From: Paludibacteraceae bacterium
GTDB lineage: Bacteria; Bacteroidota; Bacteroidia; Bacteroidales; Paludibacteraceae
Direction of reading: 5' to 3'
Length of the DNA stretch: 46,204 nucleotides
Assembly (NCBI GenBank): GCA_017384225.1
Contig: JAFNUD010000049.1
Location: 1-46,204, forward strand
Shown here: positions 8,467 through 16,587 of the stretch, piece by piece
How positions within the stretch are numbered: the stretch's first letter is position 1
Layout: every line of letters starts with the position of its first letter
The notes under the pieces: generated by a model
Database searches by the model: none
Told to the model about the DNA's origin: nothing
What the model saw: the letters and a program-made list of their open reading frames with translations, nothing else
Program-made: the position numbers and the translations under genes

Positions 8467-8548
8467 ATTACACTTTTCAATAGATTTTTTATGCAATTAA
8501 TTACACTTTTCAATATAATTTGCATCCATTTTATTACACTTTTCAATA
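8467..8548. repeat. Three direct repeats spaced exactly 33 bp (iteron/operator-like)
   Basis: ATTACACTTTTCAATA occurs at 8467-8482, 8500-8515 and 8533-8548, each start 33 bp after the last, about three helical turns. All three lie between the promoter of the DUF4143 ATPase and its start codon, so they would be in its 5' leader. Direct repeats phased on one DNA face suggest binding sites for an autoregulator, perhaps the ATPase itself (inference). Confidence 0.8.
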
Positions 8549-8559
8549 TAATTTTGCTG

Positions 8560-8591
8560 CAAAGGTAAATATTTTTTCGTTTATATGCAAA
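8560..8591 (-). promoter_or_regulatory. Bacteroidales sigma promoter of the DUF4143 ATPase
   Basis: Read on the minus strand: TTTG at 8591-8588, 20 nt, then TACCTTTG at 8567-8560. This is the Bacteroidetes -33/-7 pair. Transcription would start near 8553, just before the three 33-bp repeats. Confidence 0.75.
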
Positions 8592-8658
8592 TTTTGTTGG
8601 ATAAAAATAATATATTTACCATTTTTTTGCATTTTTCATTCTAATCTATGATTTCGTT

Positions 8659-8945
8659 TTTTAACAAAAATACGCTGCGCTACGCTTGCTATATAAATAT
8701 TTAAGAATCACACTTCATACTTTGTTTTGCTCATAGGAGCAACACGTTGCTGGATAGCAAAACAAAGTTATATTCTTGATGTTATTTCTTAATTCATTCT
8801 TTATTTTTAATTATTTTTGTAGGCATTGCAAATGCCGTATTTATGTTTCAAAATAATCGCAACAGCACTAATTGTCTTTATATATAATCGTGCTTATATC
8901 CAATAACCAATATCCAATAGCCCATACCCAATACTCAATCACCAA
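8659..8945. repeat. Intergenic hairpin train and CCAATA-rich tract
   Basis: The gene-free region holds an ACAAAAATACGC...GCTATATAAATA unit (8664-8700) and a nested hairpin TTTTGCT/AGCAAAA with inner AGCAA/TTGCT (8724-8764), where other copies have AGCAG/CTGCT. A GGCATT/AATGCC hairpin follows (8822-8836) in the usual ATTTTTGTA/GTATTTATG frame, and then a tract of CCAATA(A/T)-type units (8899-8940). The first three parts follow the same order as the blocks at 15787 and 16588, but the CACCAATGCAG hairpin is missing. Confidence 0.8.
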
Positions 8946-9030
8946 AAATATAATTACAATGATATTTATCGGCGTTTTTGGCGGTTAAATATAACTATAA
9001 CTACAATTATATTCTTTCCGAGGATACGTA

Positions 9031-10197
9031 TTATTTAAACTGTGCCCAAAAGGCATCGTTCTTTTGGTTCTCGCGGGTCTGTTGTTGACTATCTGGATAG
9101 TTCTCGATGAACCATGTAAGGAACTTAGCATAGTCAATCTTTTCGCTGAGCATTTTCTCGCGGCGTGCTGCATATAGGGCTCGACGCTCTTCCACTGGCA
9201 TAGCCACCAATGTCTCTACAGCATTATATAGCGCCTCTACCCCACTTGGTTGTAGCGAGCCATCATTGCGACGGATCGTAGATTCTTTGCTAAGTGGAGT
9301 GGCATGTATGCCATAACCGAGTTGATAGACATCTTCCAATTCGCGCAGATACCCTATTCGACCCACAAAGTCATTGAATCGTACAAAGGGTGTACCTAAT
9401 ACGCCTGCCTCGGCAGCCATCGTTTGGCTATCGCCAATATAGAGCGAAGCGAAAGCCATCACGTGGTGCATGTCGAGCGGATTAATGCGAATGCGGTATA
9501 GCTCAAATTGTGGTTCTAATTCGCGTTCAGATGTGATATATATCTGTCCATGAGGCATTAGGATATCAATGAGCCGTTGCGCTATTTCTGTGTTTATGCC
9601 ACGTATTCCATCGTCGTGATGAGCATTGAGTGAAGCAAAACGCAAAATAAAATATGGTTTGCTGGTATCTATGCCATAGTTCTCTACGATGGTTTTGTCT
9701 GCTGTAAAATGATTTGGATGAAGATATGCCAATTCGTGGTAGGAGGGGTAATGCACAGAACGCTTTTCAAGAGGTGTATTATCGCATACAACAGGTGATA
9801 GAAGAGTCTGCATAAACGGGCCGGCAATTTTCGCAAAAGCAGGAACAACTGCTATATCATCCTCACCTGTATTGACAGAGTATCGACCTAACGCCTTTGA
9901 TACATGTGCCACTTCAGGAGTTGAACCGCTAAGGATATTGATTTTATGTTTAATACAGAAGCCAAATATCTTCCAATCGCGTACCACCATATCCCATAAT
10001 ACGCTCATTTTGCTTTTGCGATGGGCAATAGGCAGAATATTGTGATAAGAGATTTTACTGTTTTGGCATAGTTCTTCCAATATATCTTTGGTCTTAATCA
10101 GCACATATACTTGATGACCATGGTCTTGCCAGTTTTTGATGGCATTTTTGTAAAGATGAAAATGCGCAGGGTGGCTAAGTTGAACCAGTATATTCAT
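9031..10197 (-). CDS. DUF354 family protein (glycosyltransferase-like)
   Basis: A 388-residue DUF354 protein, a family related in fold to GT-B enzymes such as UDP-GlcNAc 2-epimerases and MurG-like transferases. It starts MNILVQLSHPAHFHLYKN. The C-terminal half has the nucleotide-binding-like IGDSQTMAAEAGVLGTP-FVRF block. DUF354 genes are commonly found in archaeal and bacterial surface-glycan clusters; the activity is not established. It is the last gene of a tight operon (1 bp after the hexapeptide transferase), so it probably acts on the same glycan. Confidence 0.85.
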   Translation of the reverse strand: MNILVQLSHPAHFHLYKNAIKNWQDHGHQVYVLIKTKDILEELCQNSKISYHNILPIAHRKSKMSVLWDMVVRDWKIFGFCIKHKINILSGSTPEVAHVSKALGRYSVNTGEDDIAVVPAFAKIAGPFMQTLLSPVVCDNTPLEKRSVHYPSYHELAYLHPNHFTADKTIVENYGIDTSKPYFILRFASLNAHHDDGIRGINTEIAQRLIDILMPHGQIYITSERELEPQFELYRIRINPLDMHHVMAFASLYIGDSQTMAAEAGVLGTPFVRFNDFVGRIGYLRELEDVYQLGYGIHATPLSKESTIRRNDGSLQPSGVEALYNAVETLVAMPVEERRALYAARREKMLSEKIDYAKFLTWFIENYPDSQQQTRENQKNDAFWAQFK

Positions 10198-10198
10198 A

Positions 10199-10720
10199 CT
10201 ATTTCATTAAAAGTCTAATATTCACTTGTTTTATTTCTTGCTTAAGCGAGCAAATCGTGTACTCAGGTATATCCTTTTCCACAGTTATGCCACTAGAAAT
10301 CACAGCACACTGTCCAATTCTTACACCAGGCATAATAGTGCAACGCACTGCCACAATAGCATTCTTACCTATGACAGTTGGTTTTACCTCTGCTGCAAAT
10401 ACATTTTTCCATGTTTCAAATGGATTAAAGTGTGTCAAGATCATCGAGTCTGCATTAACGCTCGCCCCGTCGCAGATATAGATATACTCAGGATACATAT
10501 TGTCTAGAAAGCAATATCTACCTATATAAACTCCTTTACCGATATGACATCCTCTCCAACGATGGAATAAAATACGTAATGAATTAATTGGACAAGTATA
10601 TGCCCAATGACTCAAAATTGTATTCAGCACTTTTCTACATGCCTGCTTAACTGTACGCTTAGGATGGCCATACGGAATTCGCATAGCTTCTCTTATTACC
10701 CAATCTTGACAATTTGACAT
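10199..10720 (-). CDS. Hexapeptide-repeat (left-handed beta-helix) acyltransferase
   Basis: A 173-residue LbH transferase. Imperfect hexapeptide repeats run from ~55 (GCHIGKGVYIGRYC) through the loop with LTHFNP to VIGKNAIVAVRCTIMPGVRIGQCAVISSG. The His in the LTHF segment is the likely catalytic base, as in maltose/galactoside O-acetyltransferases. The donor may be acetyl-CoA or, given the ACP 5 bp upstream, an acyl-ACP (inference). Operon neighbours are ACP (upstream) and DUF354 (downstream). Confidence 0.85.
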   Translation of the reverse strand: MSNCQDWVIREAMRIPYGHPKRTVKQACRKVLNTILSHWAYTCPINSLRILFHRWRGCHIGKGVYIGRYCFLDNMYPEYIYICDGASVNADSMILTHFNPFETWKNVFAAEVKPTVIGKNAIVAVRCTIMPGVRIGQCAVISSGITVEKDIPEYTICSLKQEIKQVNIRLLMK

Positions 10721-10725
10721 ACTGA

Positions 10726-10944
10726 CTATAATTTAGAGGTTACAATCTCTTCTACATCGTGGTAACTAATCATGCGTCCAATCTCTTCTGGTTCTAATGA
10801 GATACCAAACTCCATCTCCAGTTCTACCACCAGATTAAGATGATTCATTGAATCCCATGCTTTGCAGTTATTTTGCGAACAGGTAATATCAATGGTTGTA
10901 TCATTAAATACATTACGCAATATTGTCAGTATTCTTTCTTCCAT
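10726..10944 (-). CDS. Acyl carrier protein (second of the operon)
   Basis: A 72-residue acyl carrier protein. The phosphopantetheine serine lies in AWDSMNHLNLVVELE, the classic DS(M/L) motif at the start of helix II, followed by the acidic helix EMEFGISLEPEEIG. It sits between the FkbH-like gene (5 bp) and the hexapeptide transferase (5 bp). It probably carries the acyl or glyceryl unit loaded by the FkbH-like protein. It differs clearly from the other ACP of the operon (14335-14565), so the two probably have separate partners. Confidence 0.93.
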   Translation of the reverse strand: MEERILTILRNVFNDTTIDITCSQNNCKAWDSMNHLNLVVELEMEFGISLEPEEIGRMISYHDVEEIVTSKL

Positions 10945-10949
10945 AATCT

Positions 10950-12515
10950 TTATTTTATCGTGAAATAATCTTCAATATGTAAGTTTAAATTATTTATCAA
11001 AGTACTATAGGATTTATGATTATTATCCTCAGCAATACATTTAAATCCTAGTTTGTCATAAAATGTAGCCACTTGTGCATTTTTCTCTGTAGAGTAATAA
11101 TCAGCTAAGACAATCGAATGATTAGGTAAAGTAGATAGTATCTGTTTTGCAAAGGCATATTCTATCCCTTTGCCCAAAATTCTACAACTCAGCAATAGTG
11201 TATCAATCACCCACCCAGTTTCTTTAGGCAACAAAATCATACAACCAGTAATGCCATTATCTCCAAACTTATCAGCAACAGATAGAGTATATACACAAGC
11301 CCCCTTTTCCAACAATCGTTGGATATCATCTTCTGTATAGCGTTTCGTTGTCAGATTAAATTGATTGGTCTTTTGGCTCATCTGTGCCACTCGTTGCAGA
11401 GACATCTCAGAGATTGGTTGAATTGTCAGTTCGATATTGAGCGAACGAACAAAATCCTCAAGCGATGTAAATTGCGACTGCTGTTGTTGGCGTAGGAAAT
11501 TTTGATGATATTGTTCAGTCTTGTTCTTATCTTCCTCTGTAATAGAATATACCTTGAAATATTTCTCAATCAATTCTTTGTATAGCAAAGGAAAATCGTA
11601 TGGATGAGATGACCACTCGGGAACTTCTACCATTGGTAATAATTGACGAACTAATTCGCGCTCAGTAGGATTATCATCTACAAAAACAATGCTGTCTAAT
11701 CCAATATTTAACTCCTTAGCAATAGATTGGATATTTGTAGCCTTATCTTGCCAATTGATACGTTTAGCCACAAAGTCCTCTGCTTTGAGAATCATATTTG
11801 CTCGTTTAATCCATACCTCTTGTACATCTGTCTCATTGTTTTTGCTACATAATGCCAGTATTACGCCCGATTCTTTTAGTTGCTTCAATCCTTCTTGCCA
11901 ATGAGAAAAAGCTTTACCTGGATAGTCTCCATCAAAAGAGATTCCTTCTACACCATCTTCACCCAATATACCAGCCCACAATGTATTATCTAAATCCAAG
12001 ACTAAACATTTTTTGCGTTTTAATGCAATACGGTCTTGCTGCTTATTTAGCCATTGATGGAAATCATTAGCCAACCTTGGATTGAGTGGCATTTGATAAA
12101 GATAATAAAATTTCCAATCGATAAGTTCGTCACAAGAATATCGATTAGCGAAATCCATAAAATCAATCACTTTGACATTACTCTTCTTTTGCGATATGGA
12201 ATACGCTGCGCAGTTGAAATATTCTATTGCTTGCGATATACGTATGTCGCTCATTATTACATTTGGAACATAGATATTCTCAATAGTAATAACATTCAAA
12301 GGTTTGTTACCAATTTGGCTGGCAATGAAACGCAACTTATCTGCAAATAGAATTATTTCATCTGCTAATTGACTGATATTATATTTTATAGGTACTTGAT
12401 ACCACCATAGATATGCATCAGCATCGGGTATAATGGAAAAATCATTATATCCAGAATATTGATATTCACCGCGCAAGAAACGCTCTATCGTATTATTTCG
12501 AAATACGTATGTCAT
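10950..12515 (-). CDS. FkbH-like HAD-IIIC protein with C-terminal GNAT-like domain
   Basis: A 521-residue protein of the FkbH/HAD-IIIC family. An N-terminal region of ~160 residues is followed by the HAD core with the nucleophile loop LVLDLDNTLWAG (D174, D176) and acidic loop FVDDNPTERELVR (279-290). A GNAT-like region follows (~350-515, including TDTLLLSCRILGKGIEYAF-like acyl-CoA binding features). In polyketide systems FkbH proteins dephosphorylate 1,3-bisphosphoglycerate and load glyceryl onto an ACP; in glycan clusters the same family helps build acyl groups. Here it is flanked by an ACP and a KASIII, which fits acyl-ACP formation. Its ATG overlaps the KASIII stop by 4 bp. Confidence 0.9.
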   Translation of the reverse strand: MTYVFRNNTIERFLRGEYQYSGYNDFSIIPDADAYLWWYQVPIKYNISQLADEIILFADKLRFIASQIGNKPLNVITIENIYVPNVIMSDIRISQAIEYFNCAAYSISQKKSNVKVIDFMDFANRYSCDELIDWKFYYLYQMPLNPRLANDFHQWLNKQQDRIALKRKKCLVLDLDNTLWAGILGEDGVEGISFDGDYPGKAFSHWQEGLKQLKESGVILALCSKNNETDVQEVWIKRANMILKAEDFVAKRINWQDKATNIQSIAKELNIGLDSIVFVDDNPTERELVRQLLPMVEVPEWSSHPYDFPLLYKELIEKYFKVYSITEEDKNKTEQYHQNFLRQQQQSQFTSLEDFVRSLNIELTIQPISEMSLQRVAQMSQKTNQFNLTTKRYTEDDIQRLLEKGACVYTLSVADKFGDNGITGCMILLPKETGWVIDTLLLSCRILGKGIEYAFAKQILSTLPNHSIVLADYYSTEKNAQVATFYDKLGFKCIAEDNNHKSYSTLINNLNLHIEDYFTIK

Positions 12516-13570
12516 CCCTTGTATTCAGTCAAAGTTGATATCTTACAATTAGCGAGATTAATCAGTGCACTACCCCAACTCAAGCCAGCTCCAAATCCTG
12601 ATAACACTACTTTATCTCGTTGTGGATAGCCATTCTCCAATTCTGATACTATAGTTAGAGGAATAGATGCAGAACTTGTATTACCATATTTTTGAATACT
12701 ATATGGTGTTTTGTTCTTATCAAATTTCAACCACTTGGTAAAGAAGTTTGTCATGAACTTATTGGCTTGATGATAGATTAGTAGATCTACATCAGTGATA
12801 TTCAACCCAGCAGCTGCAATTAGATTCTTCACATCTCTTGGTTCCTCACTGATACCAAAGTTAAAGACAGCCATACCATCCATACGAAATTGCAATTGAT
12901 TTCGAATATCACCATTGTCATCAGTCTCTTCCGCAAAACTATCAAGTGTTGTAGGTTGTCTAAATCCTCCGTGGGGAATCATCATTACTTCTGCTCCAGA
13001 GCCATCGGAATGCAGATTAAACCATGATTCTCCGAATTCGCCTTTCTCAATTAACGTAGCAGTACCTGCATCACCAAACAATGGTGTATTCACTTTATCC
13101 TGACGCGATACAATTTTGGACATTGTCTCTCCGACAAGCAACAATACGCGATTGATTGTAGGCATATGTGCATATGTATACGCAGTGCTCAATCCATACA
13201 CATAACCTGAGCATGCCAGGTTAATATCAAAGCACAAGGTATCTTTTGACAACCCTAATCGATGTTGCAACATTGGTGCTGTTGCAGGTTGATGATAATC
13301 AGCGGTTTGAGATACAAAAATAAGCGCATCAATCGAATTGCGATCAATATGATTATCCTCTAGCAATTGCTCCGCTGCTTGATAACACAAATCAGACGAG
13401 CATACATCTGCAGGTGCAATACGACGTTCTTCAATACCGATATTGTTGATGGCTTTTTGTATATCTTCTTCCGACATAAAATAGCCCAAGTCAGCATTAC
13501 GTTCTACTTGCTGTGGTACGCATGCAGCCATGGCACTTATACCAATATTTTCAAATTTTAATGTAGCCAT
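12512..13570 (-). CDS. 3-oxoacyl-ACP synthase III-like protein (KASIII/FabH fold)
   Basis: A 352-residue thiolase-fold condensing enzyme. The catalytic triad is complete: Cys120 in DINLACSGYVYG, His267 in IYHQANKFM, Asn297 in KYGNTSSASIP. GFGAGLSWGS near the end is the FabH C-terminal glycine motif. It is unlikely to be the housekeeping FabH because it sits inside a glycan operon between FkbH-like and SDR genes. It probably condenses or transfers an acyl group on one of the two operon ACPs. It overlaps the FkbH-like gene by 4 bp (ATGA) and follows the SDR by 7 bp. Confidence 0.93.
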   Translation of the reverse strand: MATLKFENIGISAMAACVPQQVERNADLGYFMSEEDIQKAINNIGIEERRIAPADVCSSDLCYQAAEQLLEDNHIDRNSIDALIFVSQTADYHQPATAPMLQHRLGLSKDTLCFDINLACSGYVYGLSTAYTYAHMPTINRVLLLVGETMSKIVSRQDKVNTPLFGDAGTATLIEKGEFGESWFNLHSDGSGAEVMMIPHGGFRQPTTLDSFAEETDDNGDIRNQLQFRMDGMAVFNFGISEEPRDVKNLIAAAGLNITDVDLLIYHQANKFMTNFFTKWLKFDKNKTPYSIQKYGNTSSASIPLTIVSELENGYPQRDKVVLSGFGAGLSWGSALINLANCKISTLTEYKG

Positions 13571-13577
13571 ATCATTA

Positions 13578-14330
13578 CTAAATTATAGAGTATCCTCCAT
13601 CTACAACTAATTCTGTACCTGTCACATAACTACTTGCATCGGATAGCAAATAGATAATTGCATATGCGATCTCATCGGGTTGTGCAAAGCGTTTCATTGG
13701 GAACTGTTTAGCTGTTTCGGCTAATTGCTCCTCTGTTACGTTAGCGGTGCGTATCATTGGGGTATCAGTTGTACCTGGGAGTACACAATTCACGCGAATC
13801 TTTTTACCCATCAAGTCGATAGCCATATTGCGAGCCATGCCTACCAAAGCATTTTTGGATGCAGAATAAACACTATTGCCTGCATGTACAACTTTAGGAC
13901 CATCTACAGATGACACAAATACCACAGAAGCACCTTTGAGTATTTTTTTAGCTTTGATTAGTTTATTTATCAACATTACTGGTCCGAAACAATTAGTAGC
14001 AAATACTTTGTTGATTTCATCCTGTGTTACAAATGTGAAAGGATTCATATTTGCAACTCCAGCGCAACATGCTACGCCATCAATTGTAGGTACTGAAGTT
14101 AGCATTTCATCCCAAGTGCTATTATCTGTTAAATTTACTGTATATGCCAAATGTTGCTGTCCGATGTTTTCGATGGCAGATAATACATCATGGATTTTAT
14201 CAGTGTTACGTCCTGCCAATACCACATTTGCTCCCATATTAGCACATATCGTAGCAGTAGATTTTCCTATCCCCGAAGATGCTCCTAATACAAGAATCGT
14301 TTTTCCTTCTATTGAAAAGGGATTGTGCAT
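13578..14330 (-). CDS. SDR-family 3-oxoacyl-ACP reductase-like protein
   Basis: A 250-residue classical short-chain dehydrogenase resembling FabG. Cofactor motif GASSGIG (16-22), the NAG-equivalent CAG (89-91), and catalytic Ser141, Tyr155 and Lys159 (VYSASKN) are all present. The C-terminus VTGTELVVDGGYSII is standard. Operon position between an ACP (4 bp) and KASIII (7 bp) suggests that it reduces a 3-oxoacyl-ACP made by the latter to a 3-hydroxyacyl-ACP (inference). Confidence 0.93.
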   Translation of the reverse strand: MHNPFSIEGKTILVLGASSGIGKSTATICANMGANVVLAGRNTDKIHDVLSAIENIGQQHLAYTVNLTDNSTWDEMLTSVPTIDGVACCAGVANMNPFTFVTQDEINKVFATNCFGPVMLINKLIKAKKILKGASVVFVSSVDGPKVVHAGNSVYSASKNALVGMARNMAIDLMGKKIRVNCVLPGTTDTPMIRTANVTEEQLAETAKQFPMKRFAQPDEIAYAIIYLLSDASSYVTGTELVVDGGYSII

Positions 14331-14334
14331 ATTA

Positions 14335-14565
14335 TTACAAATGAGATAAAACTACATCGTATAATTCTTGGATAGTATTCGCATTACGCATTTCCTCTGC
14401 TGATAACGCTACACCATATTCCTCCATAACCATTGCCATAATAGCAAGAGCAAGGAATGATGACCACTCTTCCAAGTTACGAAAGCGTGTTTCTGGTGTG
14501 AATACTTCCAACTCAGTATCATCAAACTGATTAGCAAAGTTTACTACAAATTCTTGAATTTCCAT
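14335..14565 (-). CDS. Acyl carrier protein (first of the operon)
   Basis: A 76-residue ACP-like protein. The expected phosphopantetheine site is the Ser pair in LEEWSSFLALAIMAMVMEE; the canonical DSL is replaced by W-S-S, which is common in ACPs of specialised pathways. The helix III end (EEMRNANTIQELYDVV) is typical. It is the first gene of the cassette 14565-9031 and has its own promoter overlapping the end of the FemAB-like gene. Confidence 0.87.
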   Translation of the reverse strand: MEIQEFVVNFANQFDDTELEVFTPETRFRNLEEWSSFLALAIMAMVMEEYGVALSAEEMRNANTIQELYDVVLSHL

Positions 14566-14598
14566 ACTTTATATTTTTAGTTATTAATATTTTCGCCA

Positions 14599-14630
14599 CA
14601 AAGGTACTACTTTTTTTTGACACTACCAAA
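14599..14630 (-). promoter_or_regulatory. Promoter of the ACP-SDR-KASIII-FkbH-ACP cassette
   Basis: On the minus strand TTTG (14630-14627), 20 nt, TACCTTTG (14606-14599). It lies across the stop of the FemAB-like gene, so the cassette can be expressed independently of it. Confidence 0.75.
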
Positions 14631-15765
14631 TTTTCCCTAATTTTAGTATGTTCACGCCCCATTCTCCTATCTTGTATAGCAATGGTTTGCGAATGTGCAA
14701 ATAGCGCCCATACTTCACCACTTCGCCACCAAACTCCATCTTAAAGTCGCGTACACCATATGGTTTATCGGGTACGCCCGCTCCCATAAAATCAAACATA
14801 GGTATGCCGTTCTGTTTCGCATACTCTATGGTTGCATACGTAGCCATCACCGATGGGTATTGCTCACGATATTCCTCATCCAATCCACAGACATACCACT
14901 CGTATATCGCTTTGCCAGCAAAGATGGGGCACATCATTCCGCCTATCACTTTACCTTCAAACTTCACCAATAGGTACTTCCCCAATCCATTGCGATAGAA
15001 CTGCAAGAAGAAAGCTTCGCTCCAAAGCGGTGTGCGCACTTTTTGGCGATAGAGTTGCTTGAGAATGCGATACCATTCGCGTATCTCTTGCTCGGATTGG
15101 GGATCAACTATTTTAACCCCATTCTTCATAGCCTTTTTCACCTGGCGATTGCGTTGCTCGCTCATGGTATGTGTAGCAGTGCATGCCACTTGTATGTTCA
15201 AATGTGGTTGATAAGCGAAGCCATTGGCCTCAAATACAGTTCTCCATTTCGAGTAGTCGTGAAAGTTCCGTGTTTCTATGTATATTGGCTTTTTTAGGCG
15301 AGAGGTTAGAGGCAAGAGGCGAAAGGCTTGATTATCAGCTTTGCTGTCCTCCGTGCCTTTACACTTTAAACTTTCAACTTTACATTCCTTCACCGCCTTC
15401 AGCAGTGCTGCCACCTCATCATCTGTTGCATCCTCTGCCAAGAGTGGTCCACCAATGATGATGGCACGACGGGTGAAGAACTGTTTCAGTACACTGCGCT
15501 CACGCGTGATGTAGCCTATGCATACTGCTTTTAGGCGATAAGGCGATGAGGCGATAAGGCGTGAGGCAGGCATATCGGCTTCGCCGTTCTCCGTGCCTTT
15601 AGCCTCTTCTGCAACAGCAAAGACAAACAGCACCATCTCCTCAGGATTGGCCGCATAGAACTGATACGCCTCTGGCGTTTGGAACCAGGTGGCGTAAGGA
15701 GAGCGTTCCACGAGGGATTGCCACTGCTGTGGGTCTATGTCGTTATATGTTAGTATGTTGATCAT
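14623..15765 (-). CDS. FemAB/GNAT-like aminoacyl- or acyltransferase
   Basis: A 380-residue protein of the FemAB-like superfamily (double GNAT fold), which transfers an aminoacyl or acyl group to peptidoglycan or a glycan. Supporting features are the N-terminal WFQTPEAYQFY, the RRAIIIGGPLL block, the C-terminal GNAT-like VIGGMMCPIF, and AKQNGIPMFDFMGAG followed by KMEFGGEVVKYGRY. Start ATG at 15765 is chosen because MINILTYNDIDPQQW begins the family; an in-frame start at 15807 lies in repeat DNA. Residues ~53-79 and ~127-158 are two extra segments of the in-frame palindromic element. It is placed directly upstream of the acyl cassette. Confidence 0.85.
   Translation of the reverse strand: MINILTYNDIDPQQWQSLVERSPYATWFQTPEAYQFYAANPEEMVLFVFAVAEEAKGTENGEADMPASRLIASSPYRLKAVCIGYITRERSVLKQFFTRRAIIIGGPLLAEDATDDEVAALLKAVKECKVESLKCKGTEDSKADNQAFRLLPLTSRLKKPIYIETRNFHDYSKWRTVFEANGFAYQPHLNIQVACTATHTMSEQRNRQVKKAMKNGVKIVDPQSEQEIREWYRILKQLYRQKVRTPLWSEAFFLQFYRNGLGKYLLVKFEGKVIGGMMCPIFAGKAIYEWYVCGLDEEYREQYPSVMATYATIEYAKQNGIPMFDFMGAGVPDKPYGVRDFKMEFGGEVVKYGRYLHIRKPLLYKIGEWGVNILKLGKIW
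15292..15387 (-). repeat. In-frame palindromic insert 2 of the FemAB-like gene
   Basis: The insert encodes CKVESLKCKGTEDSKAD and NQAFRLLPLTSRLK between LLKAV and KPIYIETRNF, which are adjacent in the family. The hairpin core is AGC-ttt-GCT within AGGC/GCCT. Confidence 0.75.
15529..15609 (-). repeat. In-frame palindromic insert 1 of the FemAB-like gene
   Basis: The insert encodes EEAKGTENGEADMPASRL then IASSPYRLKA, between VFAVA and VCIGYI. The hairpin core is GGC-ttc-GCC within GGCA/TGCC, a compensated version of the AGC/GCT core seen at 6380-6505. Confidence 0.75.
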
Positions 15766-15786
15766 CTTTTTAGTGTTATATTTTTC

Positions 15787-16100
15787 TCTAACAAAAATAC
15801 GCTTCATTACACTCGCTACAAAAATATTAAAAATCTCGTTTCATACTTTCTTTTGCTCATAAGGAGCAGCTCACTGCTGGATGAGCAAAACAAAGCTATA
15901 TTCTTGTTGTTATTTCTTAATTTATTCTTTTGATCTTGCTCACCAATGCAGTACGCTGCATTCATTTGAGCCAAGACAAAAGATATGTTCTTTATTTTTA
16001 ATTATTTTTGTAGGCATTGCAAATGCCGTATTTATGTTTCAAAATGTATTCTGTTTTTAACAAAAATACGCTCGTTACACTCGCTACAAAAATATACAAA
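15787..16100. repeat. ~310-bp hairpin-train repeat, left copy flanking GxxExxY gene 1
   Basis: The order of modules is: AACAAAAATACGC...GCTACAAAAATA; nested hairpin TTTTGCTCAT/ATGAGCAAAA with inner AGCAG/CTGCT; hairpin TTGCTCA/TTGAGC with inner ATGCAG/CTGCAT; hairpin GGCATT/AATGCC (16013-16027) in ATTTTTGTA/GTATTTATG flanks; AACAAAAATACGC...GCTACAAAAATA. It is nearly identical, about 801 bp apart, to 16588-16897, so the GxxExxY gene sits between two direct repeats. Confidence 0.88.
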
Positions 16101-16121
16101 ATCTTGTTGTTATATTTTGTT

Positions 16122-16158
16122 TTGCCTATTAGAAGCAGCATACTGCTTAGGTAGGCAA
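16122..16158. repeat. Hairpin just downstream of GxxExxY gene 1
   Basis: TTGCCTA/TAGGCAA enclose AAGCAG/CTGCTT. The second GxxExxY gene has a hairpin at the same place (41952-41994) whose outer stem is TTTTGCATA/TATGCAAAA around the same AAGCAG/CTGCTT, so the outer stem covaries. It could be a terminator or part of the mobile unit. Confidence 0.75.
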
Positions 16159-16170
16159 TACAAAATAATT

Positions 16171-16563
16171 TTAGTTCACAAAATTAGGTACTATCTTGTA
16201 TTTCAACGGTTGTTCACCAAAGTTAATCAATATACCTAACGGCATATTAGTAGCCTTAAGATAATTTAGCAATTGTGCTGTATGCTCCGACTTTAATTTC
16301 TCTACCGATTTTAGCTCCACCACAATATTATCATAGCATACTAAGTCTGCTTTATATGTTCGCTCCAACAAATGGCCCTTGTATGATATTGTTATCAGTT
16401 TTTCTGTTTCAAATGGGATTCCACGTAATCCTAACTCTATATTCAATGCTTCATGATATACCAACTCCAAAAATCCACGCCCCAATTCATTCTGTACTTC
16501 CATAGCAGCGCCTATTATTGCAAACACCTCGTTTTGGAATTGTATGTTATTCGATCTATTCAT
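16171..16563 (-). CDS. GxxExxY protein, copy 1 (PD-(D/E)XK-like)
   Basis: A 130-residue member of the GxxExxY family, named for GRGFLELVYHEAL (G-x-x-E-x-x-Y), followed by ELGLRGIPFE, YKADLVCYDNIVVELKSVE (D and E-x-K of a PD-(D/E)XK-like core) and HTAQLLNYLKAT. The biochemical role is not established; the motif set suggests a nuclease-like fold. ATG at 16563 is chosen because homology begins at QFQNEVF soon after. The gene is flanked by ~310-bp direct repeats full of hairpins, and its paralog at 42000 has related hairpins in the same order, which suggests that gene and hairpins travel together (inference). Confidence 0.9.
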   Translation of the reverse strand: MNRSNNIQFQNEVFAIIGAAMEVQNELGRGFLELVYHEALNIELGLRGIPFETEKLITISYKGHLLERTYKADLVCYDNIVVELKSVEKLKSEHTAQLLNYLKATNMPLGILINFGEQPLKYKIVPNFVN

Positions 16564-16587
16564 TTGTTGTATATAGCTTATTTTCTT

